A DNA stretch of 64,000 bases, from assembly GCF_900143215.1 (NCBI RefSeq), contig NZ_FRDM01000016.1, forward strand, positions 31,648 through 95,647, written 5' to 3'. The stretch is from Geodermatophilus obscurus (GTDB taxonomy: Bacteria; Actinomycetota; Actinomycetes; Mycobacteriales; Geodermatophilaceae). The notes under the pieces are model-generated. The model searched no databases, had not been told where the DNA came from, and was given only the letters and a program-made list of their open reading frames with translations. Positions 37,728 through 46,869 of this stretch are shown in pieces (position 1 is the first letter of the stretch; every line of letters starts with the position of its first letter). The position numbers and the translations under genes were made by a program.

Positions 37728-38885
37728 TCAGGCCAGGCGACGGGCGCCTGCGGAGGGCACGACCGCGAAGGCCCGCGGAGGGGGGAAGCCCTGCTGTGCG
37801 AAGCGGTCGGTGATCGCCCGCGCGACGGTCTCGGTGCGGCCGGCGTCGACCAGCACCACGGCACTCCCGCCGAAGCCGCCGCCCACCATGCGGGCGCCGG
37901 CGGCGCCGGCCTCCAGCGCGGTGGCCACGGCGGTGTCCAGCTCGACGGTGGAGATCTCGAAGTCGTCGCGCAGCGAGGCGTGCCCGGCGGTCAGCACCGG
38001 CCCGATCGCCGCCGGGTCCCCGGTCTCGCGCAGGATCCGCACGACCTCCAGCACCCGGGCGTTCTCGGTCACGATGTGCCGGGCGCGGCGCAGCAGCACC
38101 CTCCCCTCGGGCGTGCCGTCGTCGAGCGGGGCGAGCGCGGCCACGTCCGGGACGTCGCGCAGTGCGCGCACCCCGAGCCGCTCGGCGGCCCGCTCGCACT
38201 CGCGGCGCCGGTCGCCGTAGCCGCCGGTGGCGTGGTCGTGCGTGGTCCCCGTGTCGACGACGAGCAGCTCCAGGCGGGCCCCCTGCAGGTCCAGCGGCAC
38301 CTGCTCGGAGCCGCGGTCGCGGGTGTCGAGGAACAGCGCGTGGCCGGCGGTGCACAGCAGCGACGCGGACTGGTCGAGGATGCCGGTGGGCGCGCCGACG
38401 AAGTCGTTCTCCGCCCGGCGCGCGACGTCGACCAGGTCGGCGACGGCGAGCTCGGGGGCGGCCAGGTCGCGCAGCGCCAGCGCCACGGAGCAGGACAGCG
38501 CGGCCGACGACGACAGGCCCATGCCCACCGGGACGTCGCCGTCGACCAGCACGCTCACCCCGCCGGGCACGCGGTCGCGCAGCGCGTCGACGACGCCGGC
38601 CGGGTAGCCGGCCCAGCCGTCCGGCCGCCCCGGCGCGAGCCCGGCGACCGGCACCTGCACCCGGGCGCCGGGGTGCTGTGCGGAGACCAGCGCGACCAGC
38701 CCGTCGTCCCGGCGGGCGACCGCGGCGCGCGTGGTCTGCGGCAGCGCCACCGGCAGCACGAAGCCCTCGTTGTAGTCGGTGTGCTCGCCGATCACGTTCA
38801 CCCGGCCGGGCGCCGCCCAGATCCCCTCCGGCCGGTCGCCGAAGGCCTCCGCGAAGGCCTGGCGGGCCCGGTCGGCGGCGCTCAA
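37728..38885 (-). CDS. galK: Galactokinase
   Basis: A 385-residue GHMP kinase phosphorylating galactose to galactose 1-phosphate. It has the galactokinase signature GRVNVIGEHTDYNEGFVLP near residue 30, the GHMP ATP motif VPVGMGLSSSAALSCSVALA, and the C-terminal GARMVGGGFGGSAVVLVD. The start is a TTG that overlaps the galT stop by four bases, so galT-galK are translationally coupled. No ATG or GTG fits. The symporter gene follows, giving a Leloir uptake-and-activation set. Confidence 0.96.
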   Translation of the reverse strand: MSAADRARQAFAEAFGDRPEGIWAAPGRVNVIGEHTDYNEGFVLPVALPQTTRAAVARRDDGLVALVSAQHPGARVQVPVAGLAPGRPDGWAGYPAGVVDALRDRVPGGVSVLVDGDVPVGMGLSSSAALSCSVALALRDLAAPELAVADLVDVARRAENDFVGAPTGILDQSASLLCTAGHALFLDTRDRGSEQVPLDLQGARLELLVVDTGTTHDHATGGYGDRRRECERAAERLGVRALRDVPDVAALAPLDDGTPEGRVLLRRARHIVTENARVLEVVRILRETGDPAAIGPVLTAGHASLRDDFEISTVELDTAVATALEAGAAGARMVGGGFGGSAVVLVDAGRTETVARAITDRFAQQGFPPPRAFAVVPSAGARRLA

Positions 38886-39970
38886 CGCACGTTCCGCAAC
38901 TGCTCCGCGACGTCCTCGGGGGTCGTGTCGCTGATGAAGGCACCCATGCCGGACTCCGAGCCGGCCAGGTACTTCAGCTTCCCGGGCGCCCGGCGCAGCG
39001 AGAACAGCTGCAGGTGCAGCCACCAGTCCTCGCGCCCGCGGGTGACCGGCGCCTGGTTCCAGGAGGCGATGTAGGGCATCGGGGTGTCGAAGCGGCGGGC
39101 GAAGCGGCCCAGCACGTCGAGGTAGACCCCGGCCAGTGCCTCGCGTTCCGCAGCCGTGAGCGCGGGCAGGTCGGGCACCCGGCGGTGCGGGAAGAGCTGC
39201 AGCTCGTAGGGCCAGCGCGCGGCGGCCGGCACGAACGCCGTCCAGTGCTCGTTGGCGGCGACCACCCGCGGCCCGGCGCGCTCGGCGGACACCAGGTCGG
39301 CGAACAGGTCGCCGCCCGTCTCGCGCCGGTGCCGCTCGACGGAGGCCAGCAGCTTCTCCACCCGCGGCGTGGCGAACGGGTACGCGTAGATCTGCCCGTG
39401 CGGGTGGGAGAGGGTCACCCCGATCTCCTCGCCGGAGTTCTCGAAGACGTAGACCTGCTCGACCCCCTCGATCGCCGACAGCTCCGCGGTGCGCTCGGCC
39501 CACACGTCGACCACCAGCCGGGCGCGCTCGGCGCCCAGCGTGGCGAAGGACCGGTCGTGCTCGCTGGTGAAGACGACGACCTCGCAGCGGCCGAAGCCGG
39601 GCCGCAGCTCGGTCAGCGGCGCGCCGGGCGCGGTCGGGGGGACGTCGCGTTCGACCGCCGTCGCCAGCGAGGGGAAGCGGTTCTCGAAGACGACCACCTG
39701 GTAGTCGGCCTCGGGCACCTCGGTGGGCTCGCGCCCGGGCCGGGTCGGGCACAGCGGGCAGAGGTCCGCCGGCGGGAGGAAGGTCCGCGTCTGCCGGTGC
39801 GAGGCCAGGACCACCCACTCGCCGAGCAGCGGGTCCCACCGCAGCTGCGACCGGGTGCTGACGGGGGGCAGGTCGCGGGGGTCCTCGGCGTCCCGCGGCG
39901 GCGCGGTGTCCCCGGCGTCGAAGTAGAGGATCTCCCGGCCGTCGGCCAGCCGACGACTCGTCCGGATCAC
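38882..39970 (-). CDS. galT: Galactose-1-phosphate uridylyltransferase
   Basis: A 362-residue HIT-superfamily enzyme that swaps UMP between UDP-glucose and galactose 1-phosphate. Zinc-binding-type cysteines appear in PADLCPLCPTRPG. The active-site histidine triad region is VTLSHPHGQIYAYPF (HPHGQ). The later DWWLHLQLFSLRRAPGKLKYL block is conserved. It heads the galT-galK-symporter operon. galE is not in the window. Confidence 0.97.
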   Translation of the reverse strand: MIRTSRRLADGREILYFDAGDTAPPRDAEDPRDLPPVSTRSQLRWDPLLGEWVVLASHRQTRTFLPPADLCPLCPTRPGREPTEVPEADYQVVVFENRFPSLATAVERDVPPTAPGAPLTELRPGFGRCEVVVFTSEHDRSFATLGAERARLVVDVWAERTAELSAIEGVEQVYVFENSGEEIGVTLSHPHGQIYAYPFATPRVEKLLASVERHRRETGGDLFADLVSAERAGPRVVAANEHWTAFVPAAARWPYELQLFPHRRVPDLPALTAAEREALAGVYLDVLGRFARRFDTPMPYIASWNQAPVTRGREDWWLHLQLFSLRRAPGKLKYLAGSESGMGAFISDTTPEDVAEQLRNVR

Positions 39971-40072
39971 TGGTGCGCCCCACCTTCCCGCCGCTCATCA
40001 CGGTGCGTGACCGGCGTCCCGACGCTAGACCCGGCCCAGGAACGCGGCCACTTCGACAGGTCGGGGGACGCC

Positions 40073-40104
40073 GAGAGCCCCCGGCCGGATGGCCGGGGGC
40101 TCTC
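40073..40104. terminator. Hairpin downstream of the first tRNA-Glu
   Basis: GAGAGCCCCCGGCC and its exact complement, 14-base arms with a GGAT loop, close each tRNA-Glu copy. On the plus strand it is followed by GTTTCG. It is identical to the hairpin at 40247-40278. Confidence 0.8.
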
Positions 40105-40113
40105 GTTTCGCTG

Positions 40114-40186
40114 TAGCCCCGAAGGGATTCGAACCCTCGCTACCGCCGTGAGAGGGCGGCGTCCTGGGCCGCTAGACGACGGGGCC
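40114..40186 (-). tRNA. tRNA-Glu (anticodon CTC), copy 1
   Basis: Seventy-three bases fold as a tRNA. Acceptor GGCCCCG pairs with CGGGGCU. The anticodon stem-loop is CGCCGCCCTCTCACGGCGG with anticodon CTC. The TpsiC arm contains GGTTCGAATCC. The sequence closely matches bacterial tRNA-Glu. It is identical to the copy at 40288-40360. Confidence 0.96.
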
Positions 40187-40246
40187 GTGCAGCATCCATC
40201 GTGCCACGCGCCGCACCGGGCCCGGACACCGGGAGCCGGAGACGAC

Positions 40247-40278
40247 GAGAGCCCCCGGCCGGATGGCCGGGGGCTCTC
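40247..40278. terminator. Hairpin downstream of the second tRNA-Glu
   Basis: The same 14-base-arm hairpin as at 40073-40104 (GAGAGCCCCCGGCC, loop GGAT). It lies between the two tRNA-Glu genes, so each tRNA has its own processing or termination hairpin. Confidence 0.8.
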
Positions 40279-40287
40279 GTTTCGCTG

Positions 40288-40360
40288 TAGCCCCGAAGGG
40301 ATTCGAACCCTCGCTACCGCCGTGAGAGGGCGGCGTCCTGGGCCGCTAGACGACGGGGCC
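40288..40360 (-). tRNA. tRNA-Glu (anticodon CTC), copy 2
   Basis: Identical in sequence to the other tRNA-Glu 174 bases away, including its 3' hairpin. It lies after the tRNA-Gln in the same direction. The tandem arrangement indicates a recent duplication of about 118 bases containing tRNA plus hairpin. Confidence 0.96.
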
Positions 40361-40407
40361 GTGCGGTAGTGCTGAGGAACTGTGTCTCCAGGCAGACAGC
40401 TTCCTCG

Positions 40408-40479
40408 CTGGGGTACCAGGACTCGAACCTAGACTAACGGAACCAGAAACCGTCGGGCTGCCAATTACCCCATACCCCA
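40408..40479 (-). tRNA. tRNA-Gln (anticodon CTG)
   Basis: Seventy-two bases with acceptor TGGGGTA pairing to TACCCCA plus discriminator G, the D arm around AATTGGCAGC, the anticodon loop TTTCTGGTT giving CTG, and the TpsiC arm GGTTCGAGTCC. Its first 15 bases overlap the final codons and stop of the upstream protease gene on the same strand. Confidence 0.95.
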
Positions 40480-41724
40480 AGGGCCGTGCTGCGCCTCGCG
40501 GCGCTGGACATCACCATACCCGATGACCGGAGGCGGCCAGGGCACCCCCCACGGTGACGGTGGTCGCAGGTCGAACGCGGCGCTGCGCACCTCCGGCCGC
40601 AGCCGCCGGCGGGAGCGGGCCACCAGGGCGACGTACGCGGCCATGGCGAGCAGGTCGACGAGGACCACGACGGCGCCGGTGCCGGCCGGGACGGACTCGG
40701 TCGCCACCCCCTCCCCCAGCGAGCCCGCCAGGAGGAAAACCACGACGTTGTTGGCCGCGTGCAGCACGATCGCCGCCTCGAGCCCCCCGGTCAGCCAGAC
40801 GACGGCCGAGGCGGCCAGCCCGAAGGCGAACCGGTCCAGGAACGTCCAGACGTCGGGCGGCAGGTGGGCGGCCGAGAACAGCGCGGCGGTCAGCACCCCG
40901 GCGACCACGGCACCCGCCTGCGGCCGGCCCACCCACCCGGCGATCGCCTGGCTGAGGTAGCCGCGGAACAGGTACTCCTCCGCGGCCGACTGCAGCGGCG
41001 TGGTCAGCAGCACGACGAGCAGCAGCCACCCGAACCCGGCCACCGGGCCGGTGGCCTCCCACTCCCCGGCCAGGAAGCCCAGCAGGACGCTGAGCAGCAG
41101 GCCCAGCGCGAGGGTGGGCAGCGACAGCAGCGTGAACGGCAGCAGCAGCCGCCAGCGCAGCCGGGCGACCACCGACGACGACCAACCGGGGCGCATGCCG
41201 TGCGCGGCGACCCAGGCCAGCCACACGCAGGGGATCGCGACGATCAGCGAGAGGTTGGTGAGCAGCAGCAGGGCCGGGTCGGTGAGGTCGGTCGGGTCGA
41301 TCGCCGTGGGGTCGGGGAAGGCCCCGACGGCGAACCCGGCCAGGATCACCACCACGGTGGCGACGAGGTAGACGGCCGTGAACAGCAGCAGGCCCAGCAG
41401 CGGCCGCCACCAGCGCCAGCTGCGGCTGCGCGTGGCCTGCAGGAACTCGACCGGGGTGTCGTGCGGCGGGGTGCCCGGCGCCGGCTCCCACCGCATCCCG
41501 GGCGGGGGTCCCCACGGCGGGGCCGTGTGCGGTCCCGCCTGCAGCGGCACCGGACCGAGCGGCCACGGGACCGGCCCGACCGCCACTCCCGCGGCGGCCG
41601 GCGCGTGCACACCGCGCAGCGTCCCGGGGACGTACGGCGGCGCACCGTAGGGACCGGTCGGCGGCGGCCCGGTGTAGGGCTCGTCGTCGGGCACGGCCCA
41701 GCCGGGCGGTCCCGCTGCGCTCAT
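40465..41724 (-). CDS. CPBP-family intramembrane metalloprotease (CAAX-like)
   Basis: A 419-residue membrane protein with a Pro/Gly-rich cytoplasmic N-terminus of about 95 residues and about eight helices. The CPBP motif 1 is SAAEEYLFRGYLSQ (EExxxR), motif 2 is LFSAAHLPPDVWTF (histidine) and motif 3 is IVLHAANNVVVFLL (HxxxN). Such proteases act on prenylated or other membrane substrates, or work in bacteriocin self-defence; the role here is unknown. The stop codon and the last few codons (WGMG) lie inside the tRNA-Gln sequence on the same strand, an unusual overlap. Confidence 0.88.
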   Translation of the reverse strand: MSAAGPPGWAVPDDEPYTGPPPTGPYGAPPYVPGTLRGVHAPAAAGVAVGPVPWPLGPVPLQAGPHTAPPWGPPPGMRWEPAPGTPPHDTPVEFLQATRSRSWRWWRPLLGLLLFTAVYLVATVVVILAGFAVGAFPDPTAIDPTDLTDPALLLLTNLSLIVAIPCVWLAWVAAHGMRPGWSSSVVARLRWRLLLPFTLLSLPTLALGLLLSVLLGFLAGEWEATGPVAGFGWLLLVVLLTTPLQSAAEEYLFRGYLSQAIAGWVGRPQAGAVVAGVLTAALFSAAHLPPDVWTFLDRFAFGLAASAVVWLTGGLEAAIVLHAANNVVVFLLAGSLGEGVATESVPAGTGAVVVLVDLLAMAAYVALVARSRRRLRPEVRSAAFDLRPPSPWGVPWPPPVIGYGDVQRREAQHGPWGMG

Positions 41725-41728
41725 CCGG

Positions 41729-43219
41729 TCACCCGGGGACGGCGGCCCGGGCCGCGGCGAGGCGAGCCAGGGTGCGCTCGCGCCCGAGCAGCTCGATGGA
41801 CTCGTACAGCGGCGGGGACACCGTGCGACCGCTGACCGCGACGCGCACCGGGCCGAACGCCTGGCGTGGCTTGCGGCCCAGCCCCTCGACGAGCGCCTCC
41901 TTGAGCGCGGCCTCGATGTCGGCGGTGGTCCAGGCGGGCAGCTCGCGCAGCGCGGCCGCCGCGGCGTCGAGCACCTCCGCGGCCTCGGGACCCGCCAGCT
42001 GCTTGGCCGCGGCCGCCGGGTCGATCTCGACGTCGTCGACGAACAGGAAGCCGAGCAGGCCCACGGCGTCGGAGAGGACGATCATGCGCTCCTGGGCCAG
42101 CGGGGCGATGGCGTCGAGGACGCGCTGCTGCTCGGCCGACGGCGGCTCGCCGACCAGTCCGGCGCGGGCGAGGAAGGGCACGACCCGCGCGGTGAAGTCC
42201 TCCACCGGCAGCGCGCGCAGGTGGGAGGCGTTGATGGCCTCGGCCTTCTTCAGGTCGAAGCGGGCCGGGTTCGCGCTGACCCGGGTGACGTCGAAGGCCT
42301 CGACCATCTCGGCCATCGAGAAGACGTCGCGGTCCTCGGCGATCGACCAGCCCAGCAGCGCCAGGTAGTTGGCGAACCCCTCGGGGAGGAAACCCCGCGC
42401 GCGGTGGACGTCGACGTTGGACTGCGGGTCGCGCTTGGACAGCTTCTTGTTGCCCTCCCCCGTCACGTAGGGCAGGTGGCCGAAGCGCGGCGCGCCGGAG
42501 GCCACGCCGATGTCGGCCAGCGCGGCGTAGAGCGCCAGCTGCCGCGGCGTGGAGGGCAGCAGGTCCTCTCCGCGCAGGACGTCGGTGATGCCCATCAGGG
42601 CGTCGTCCACCGGGTTGACGAACGGGTAGAGCGGCACCCCGTTGGCCCGGACGACGACGAAGTCGGGCACCGAGCCCGCGGCGAAGCGGATCTCCCCGCG
42701 GACCAGGTCGGTCCAGGCGAGGTCGGCCTCGGGCATCCGCAGCCGCAGCACCGGCTCGCGGCCCTCGGCGCGGAAGGCCGCCTTCTGCGCGTCGGTGAGG
42801 AACCGGTCGGCGTTGTCGTAGCCGAGCTTGGGGTCCTGCCCCGCGGCCCGCCGGCGGACCTCGACCTCCTCGTTGGTGGAGAAGGACTCGTAGGCGTGCC
42901 CCGCCGCCAGCAGCTTCTGGGCCACCTCGCGGTAGACCTCGTGGCGCTGCGACTGCCGGTACGGCCCGTGCGGGCCGCCGACCTCCGGGCCCTCGTCCCA
43001 CTCCAGGCCCAGCCAGCGCAGGCTGTCGAGCAGGTGCCGGTAGGACTCCTCGGAGTCGCGCGAGGCGTCGGTGTCCTCGATGCGGAAGACGAACGTGCCG
43101 CCGGTGTGCCGGGCGTGCGCCCAGTTGAACAGCGCCGTCCGCAGCAGGCCGACGTGCACCATGCCCGTCGGCGACGGGCAGAACCGGGTGCGGACGCCGG
43201 TCGTGGAGGGGGACGTCAT
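41729..43219 (-). CDS. gltX: Glutamyl-tRNA synthetase
   Basis: A 496-residue class I synthetase. The HIGH-type motif is in [20 protein letters not shown] (HVG in place of HIG). The KMSKS-type motif is [15 protein letters not shown]. The gene is followed in the same direction by the CPBP gene, tRNA-Gln and two tRNA-Glu genes. Actinobacteria lack GlnRS, so this non-discriminating enzyme should charge tRNA-Glu and tRNA-Gln, the latter then amidated by GatCAB. Its start overlaps the FAH gene stop by four bases. Confidence 0.97.
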   Translation of the reverse strand: MTSPSTTGVRTRFCPSPTGMVHVGLLRTALFNWAHARHTGGTFVFRIEDTDASRDSEESYRHLLDSLRWLGLEWDEGPEVGGPHGPYRQSQRHEVYREVAQKLLAAGHAYESFSTNEEVEVRRRAAGQDPKLGYDNADRFLTDAQKAAFRAEGREPVLRLRMPEADLAWTDLVRGEIRFAAGSVPDFVVVRANGVPLYPFVNPVDDALMGITDVLRGEDLLPSTPRQLALYAALADIGVASGAPRFGHLPYVTGEGNKKLSKRDPQSNVDVHRARGFLPEGFANYLALLGWSIAEDRDVFSMAEMVEAFDVTRVSANPARFDLKKAEAINASHLRALPVEDFTARVVPFLARAGLVGEPPSAEQQRVLDAIAPLAQERMIVLSDAVGLLGFLFVDDVEIDPAAAAKQLAGPEAAEVLDAAAAALRELPAWTTADIEAALKEALVEGLGRKPRQAFGPVRVAVSGRTVSPPLYESIELLGRERTLARLAAARAAVPG

Positions 43220-44028
43220 CGCAGGCCGCCGGCGGTGGAGGTGGTGTCGGCGCCGCTGACGCCGTTGACCAGGGACCCCAGGCCCTCGATGGCGCACTCC
43301 ACCCGCTGGCCGGGCCGGATCGGGCCCACGCCGCTGGGGGTGCCGGTGAGCACGACGTCGCCGGGCAGCAGGGTCATCACCTGGGAGATGTGGGAGACCA
43401 GGGTCGGGACGTCGAACAGCAGCTGGCTGGTGCGGCCGGACTGGCGCAGCTCGCCGTCCACCGTGCAGGTGACCTCGAGGTCGGCGGGGTCCTTGCCGAG
43501 GCCGGCGAGGTCGGTCTCGATCCACGGGCCCAGCGGGCAGAAGGAGTCGAAGCCCTTGGCACGGGTCCACTGCCCGTCGCCGGCCTGCATGTCCCGCTCG
43601 GTGACGTCGTTGGCGATCGTGTAGCCGAACACGCTGCCCGGGGCCTGCTCCGGGGTGACGTGGCGGGCACCGCGGGCGCCGATGACGACGGCCAGCTCGA
43701 CCTCGTGGTGCACGTTGGTGCTGCCCGGCGGGATGCGGATGGCGTCGCCCGGGCCGATGACCGTCGTCGACGGCTTGAGGAACAGCAGCGGCTGCGACGG
43801 GGCGTCGCCGGTGCCCATCTCCTCGACGTGCGCCGCGTAGTTCTTGCCGACGGCCACCACCTTGCTCGGCAGGATCGGCGAGAGCAGCCGGACGTCGGCC
43901 TGGGCGTAGCGCTGACCGGTGAAGGAGATGGTGCCGAACGGGTGGCCCTCGATCTGGGCGACCTGGCCGTCGCCGTCGAGGACACCGAAGGACATGCCCG
44001 AGGGCGAGGCGAAGCGGACGATGCGCAC
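43216..44028 (-). CDS. Fumarylacetoacetate hydrolase (FAH)-family protein
   Basis: A 270-residue enzyme of the FAH fold. The conserved core includes [35 protein letters not shown], the metal-binding [17 protein letters not shown] (H-x-E-x-E), and [12 protein letters not shown], ending [15 protein letters not shown]. Members hydrolyse or decarboxylate C-C bonds in ring-cleavage products, or act as acylpyruvases. It precedes gltX with a four-base overlap, an arrangement common in Actinobacteria. Confidence 0.93.
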   Translation of the reverse strand: MRIVRFASPSGMSFGVLDGDGQVAQIEGHPFGTISFTGQRYAQADVRLLSPILPSKVVAVGKNYAAHVEEMGTGDAPSQPLLFLKPSTTVIGPGDAIRIPPGSTNVHHEVELAVVIGARGARHVTPEQAPGSVFGYTIANDVTERDMQAGDGQWTRAKGFDSFCPLGPWIETDLAGLGKDPADLEVTCTVDGELRQSGRTSQLLFDVPTLVSHISQVMTLLPGDVVLTGTPSGVGPIRPGQRVECAIEGLGSLVNGVSGADTTSTAGGLR

Positions 44029-44088
44029 GCTCCGAGGCTAGTCGGCGCTTCCCGCGCGCCCCCGCCGAGGAGGACCTAGCGTGCCCCC

Positions 44089-44469
44089 ATGGCCTGCCGT
44101 TTCTCCGAGCTCGTGGTGGACAGCCGGGACCCGGAGTCCCTGGCGACCTTCTGGGCGGAGGTCCTCGGGTACGAGGTCCTCGGTCGGGAGGAGGACGGCG
44201 GCGTGGAGATCGGCCCGGCGGCCGGCTTCGGCGGTCCGGCGCCGACGATCGTGTTCGCGCCGGTGGCCGAGCCGACACCGGGCAAGGTGCGGCTGCACGT
44301 CGACGTCAGTCCCACCGACCGCGACCAGGACGCCGAGCTGGAACGGCTGCTCGCACTCGGCGCCACCCGTGCGGACGTCGGCCAGTCCGGCGACGAGAGC
44401 TTCCACGTGCTGGCCGACCCGGAGGGCAACGAGTTCTGCCTCCTGCGCCGCCGGCTCGATCCCCTGTGA
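44089..44469 (+). CDS. VOC-superfamily (glyoxalase-like) protein
   Basis: A 126-residue two-module beta-alpha-beta-beta-beta protein. [20 protein letters not shown] opens the first half and [20 protein letters not shown] the second. [18 protein letters not shown] ends it, containing the metal-binding-type glutamate. This GLOD-like subgroup binds a small ligand or confers resistance; the substrate is unknown. It is followed 25 bases later by an ABM-type gene on the same strand, probably one operon. Confidence 0.88.
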   Translation: MACRFSELVVDSRDPESLATFWAEVLGYEVLGREEDGGVEIGPAAGFGGPAPTIVFAPVAEPTPGKVRLHVDVSPTDRDQDAELERLLALGATRADVGQSGDESFHVLADPEGNEFCLLRRRLDPL

Positions 44470-44494
44470 CCGAGTCCTGACAGAGGAGACCGAC

Positions 44495-44824
44495 ATGATC
44501 CTGATCGTCATCAAGATGCCCGTCCGGCCCGACCGCATCGACGAGTTCCGGACCCACGCCGACGAGTACGCCCGGGCGGTGAACGCCGAGGAGGGCAGCC
44601 TGTTCTTCGAGTGGTCGCGCAGCGTCGAGGACCCGAACACCTTCGTCTGCATCGAGGGCTTCCGGGACTCCGAGGCCGGCGCCTCCCACGTGGCCACCCC
44701 GCACGCCAAGGCCGCCTTCGACTGGATGTCGGACCTGGTCGCCGAGCAGCCGCAGATCATCTACATCGACGCCCCGGAGGTCGGCGGCTTCGGCCCCATG
44801 GGCGAGGTCAAGCCCCGGAGTTGA
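44495..44824 (+). CDS. Antibiotic biosynthesis monooxygenase (ABM)-domain protein, putative quinol monooxygenase
   Basis: A 109-residue ferredoxin-like dimeric-barrel protein: MILIVIKMPVRPDRIDEFRT, then AVNAEEGSLFFEWSRSVEDP, FVCIEGFRDSEAGASHVATP, ending with a Gly/Pro tail. It matches the YgiN/quinol-monooxygenase type of ABM domain, which oxidises quinol-like substrates without cofactor. A GAGGAGACCGAC sequence lies upstream of the ATG. Likely co-transcribed with the VOC gene before it. Confidence 0.88.
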   Translation: MILIVIKMPVRPDRIDEFRTHADEYARAVNAEEGSLFFEWSRSVEDPNTFVCIEGFRDSEAGASHVATPHAKAAFDWMSDLVAEQPQIIYIDAPEVGGFGPMGEVKPRS

Positions 44825-44846
44825 GGTGGACCGGTCGCGGGGCCCC

Positions 44847-44902
44847 GGCCCCGTCCCGGGGCCCGCCCCGAGCGTGCGAGGGGTGGGGAGGACGGGGTCC
44901 TT
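44847..44902 (+). repeat. Stop-proximal GC stem-loop after the ABM gene
   Basis: GGCCCCGTCCCGGGGCCCGC then CCCGAGCGTGCGAGGGG and GGAGGACGGGGTCCTT form the same repeat family as elsewhere. The outer arms GGCCCCGTCC and GGACGGGGTCC can pair. It starts about 20 bases after the stop, a little farther than other copies. Confidence 0.7.
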
Positions 44903-44983
44903 CGCCCGACCGGGAGACGGGCAGCGGCTCGGCGGCCGCCGGGAACGGCACCGGGCCGCGGTGTCGGCCGGTAGGCCGACGGT

Positions 44984-46141
44984 GTGATTGACCTGCAACC
45001 CGGGGTGCCGCAGAGTGGCGCGGTGACCCGGGCCCTGGCGGTGCTCATCCTCCTGGCACTGCTCACGGTCGTGGTCGAGGCGACCGACCACCCGCACCCG
45101 CTGCTCGCCGTCGCCCTCGGGGTGACGTACTCGGCGCACGCGCTGGTCGCGCTCCCGTGGCTGGCCGGCCAGCCGGTGCCGCGCCGGTACTGGCTGACGG
45201 CCGGTCACCTGTGCCTCCAGCTCCCGCTCGGTGCACTGCTGTTCGGCGCCGCACACACCGGCGTGGGGGCGACGCTGCTGCTCCTGGTGCTGGTCGCGCA
45301 GAGCGTGCTCCTCCTCCCGCTGCCCGCGGCCGCCGTGGTCACGGCTGTCGTCCCCCTCGTGCACCTGGGCATGGGCTGGGCCGACTTCGCCCGTCAGGGT
45401 CTGGGTCTGCTCGGCGCGGCGGTCTTCACCGCGGTCGTCACCGCACTGCTCCAGCGGGAGCAGCAGGCCCGGGCCGAGCTGGCCGAGGCCAACGAGCAGC
45501 TGCGCGGGTACGCCGCCCAGGCCGAGGAGCTGGCGACCACGCGGGAGCGCAACCGGCTGGCGCGCGACATCCACGACGGGCTGGGCCACCACCTGACCGT
45601 CGTGCAGATGCAGGTGCAGGCCGCGCGGGCGGTGCTGTCGACCGACCCCGGCCGCGCCGACGAGGTCCTCGCCAAGGCGCAGCAGCAGGCCGGCGAGGCG
45701 CTGGCCGAGGTCCGCCGGTCGGTGGCCACGCTGCGCGAGCCCCGGACGTCGCCGCCGCTGCGCACCGCTCTGGAGGTCCTGACGGCGGAGGTCTCGGCCG
45801 CCGGGGTGCCCACGACGCTCGAGGTCGTCGGCACCGAGCGGCGGCTGCCCGCCGAGGCCGAGGAGTCCCTCTTCCGCTCGGCGCAGGAGGGGCTGACCAA
45901 CGTCCGCAAGCACGCCGGGGCGGCCTCGGCCCGGGTGACCCTGACCTACGGCGAGGACGGGACGGTGCGGCTGGCGGTGCGGGACGACGGCCGCGGCCTG
46001 CCGGCCCCACGGCGCGGCGAGGACGCGGGTGCCTTCGGTCTGCTGGGGCTGCGGGAGCGGGCGGCGCGCGCCGGTGGGCAGCTGAGCGTGGCGTCGGTCC
46101 CGGGCGGCGGCACCGAGCTGCTGGTCGAGGTGCCGGGGTGA
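44984..46141 (+). CDS. NarL-type two-component sensor histidine kinase
   Basis: A 385-residue kinase. The N-terminus has about five transmembrane helices (residues about 15-160) with no large sensory loop. After a short coiled coil comes the HisKA_3 dimerisation helix with the phospho-accepting histidine in LARDIHDGLGHHLTVVQMQV. The HATPase domain has AQEGLTNVRKHAGAASARVT (N box), VRDDGRGLPAP and the LLGLRERAARAGGQLSVASV glycine region. A later GTG at 45023 is a possible alternative start nearer the first helix. The response regulator follows with a four-base overlap. The signal is unknown. Confidence 0.93.
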   Translation: MIDLQPGVPQSGAVTRALAVLILLALLTVVVEATDHPHPLLAVALGVTYSAHALVALPWLAGQPVPRRYWLTAGHLCLQLPLGALLFGAAHTGVGATLLLLVLVAQSVLLLPLPAAAVVTAVVPLVHLGMGWADFARQGLGLLGAAVFTAVVTALLQREQQARAELAEANEQLRGYAAQAEELATTRERNRLARDIHDGLGHHLTVVQMQVQAARAVLSTDPGRADEVLAKAQQQAGEALAEVRRSVATLREPRTSPPLRTALEVLTAEVSAAGVPTTLEVVGTERRLPAEAEESLFRSAQEGLTNVRKHAGAASARVTLTYGEDGTVRLAVRDDGRGLPAPRRGEDAGAFGLLGLRERAARAGGQLSVASVPGGGTELLVEVPG

Positions 46142-46791
46142 GCGCCGTCCGAGTGCTGGTGGTCGACGACCAGGCGCTGTTCCGCGAGGCGCTGGTCACC
46201 CTGCTGGGTGCCCGGCCCGAGGTCGAGGTCGTCGGGGAGGCCGGCGACGGGCAGCAGGCGCTGGAACGGGCAGCCGCGCTGCAGCCCGACGTCGTCCTCA
46301 TGGACCTGCACATGCCCGTGCTCGACGGCATCGCCACGACCCGCCGGCTGCGGGTGGAGCAGCCCGGCGTCCGGGTGCTGGCACTGACCACCTTCGACGA
46401 CGACGAGGACGTCTTCGCCGCGCTGCGGGCCGGCGCGCTGGGCTACCTGCTCAAGGACGTGTCCGCCGACCGCCTCGTCGAGGCGGTGCTCTCGGCCGCG
46501 CGCGGGGAGTCGGTGCTCCAGCCGTCGGTGGCGGCCAAGGTGGTGGCCCGCTTCGCGCAGCTGGACGACACCCCGCGGGGCCGACCGCAGCCGCTGGTCG
46601 TGCCGCTGTCCGACCGCGAGCTCGACGTCCTCCGCCTGCTCGCCGACGGCCGCAGCAACCGGGAGATCGCGACGGCGCTCTTCCTCGCAGAGGGCACGGT
46701 CAAGAACCACGTGACCAACGTGCTCGGCAAGCTCGGCGCCCGGGACCGCACCCAGGCGGCGCTGCGCGCCCGCGCCCTCGACCTGCTCTGA
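46138..46791 (+). CDS. NarL/FixJ-type response regulator
   Basis: A 217-residue regulator. The receiver has VLVVDDQALFREALVTLLGA, the phosphorylated Asp in DVVLMDLHMPVLDG and the switch lysine in GYLLKDVSAD. The C-terminal LuxR helix-turn-helix reads SDRELDVLRLLADGRSNREI followed by FLAEGTVKNHVTNVLGKLGA. The GTG start overlaps the kinase stop by four bases, so the pair is a cognate two-component system. Confidence 0.95.
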   Translation: MSAVRVLVVDDQALFREALVTLLGARPEVEVVGEAGDGQQALERAAALQPDVVLMDLHMPVLDGIATTRRLRVEQPGVRVLALTTFDDDEDVFAALRAGALGYLLKDVSADRLVEAVLSAARGESVLQPSVAAKVVARFAQLDDTPRGRPQPLVVPLSDRELDVLRLLADGRSNREIATALFLAEGTVKNHVTNVLGKLGARDRTQAALRARALDLL

Positions 46792-46869
46792 GGGTCATGC
46801 CGGGAGGTGACCGGCGACCGTGACCTCCGGCACCTGGCGAGAAGGCCGCGACGCCCGAGGCTCTGCGGC

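Noticed and set aside
36121..38220. Plus-strand frame opposite the SSS symporter and galK
   Set aside because: Antisense shadow with Asp/Arg/His-rich low-complexity translation and no family.
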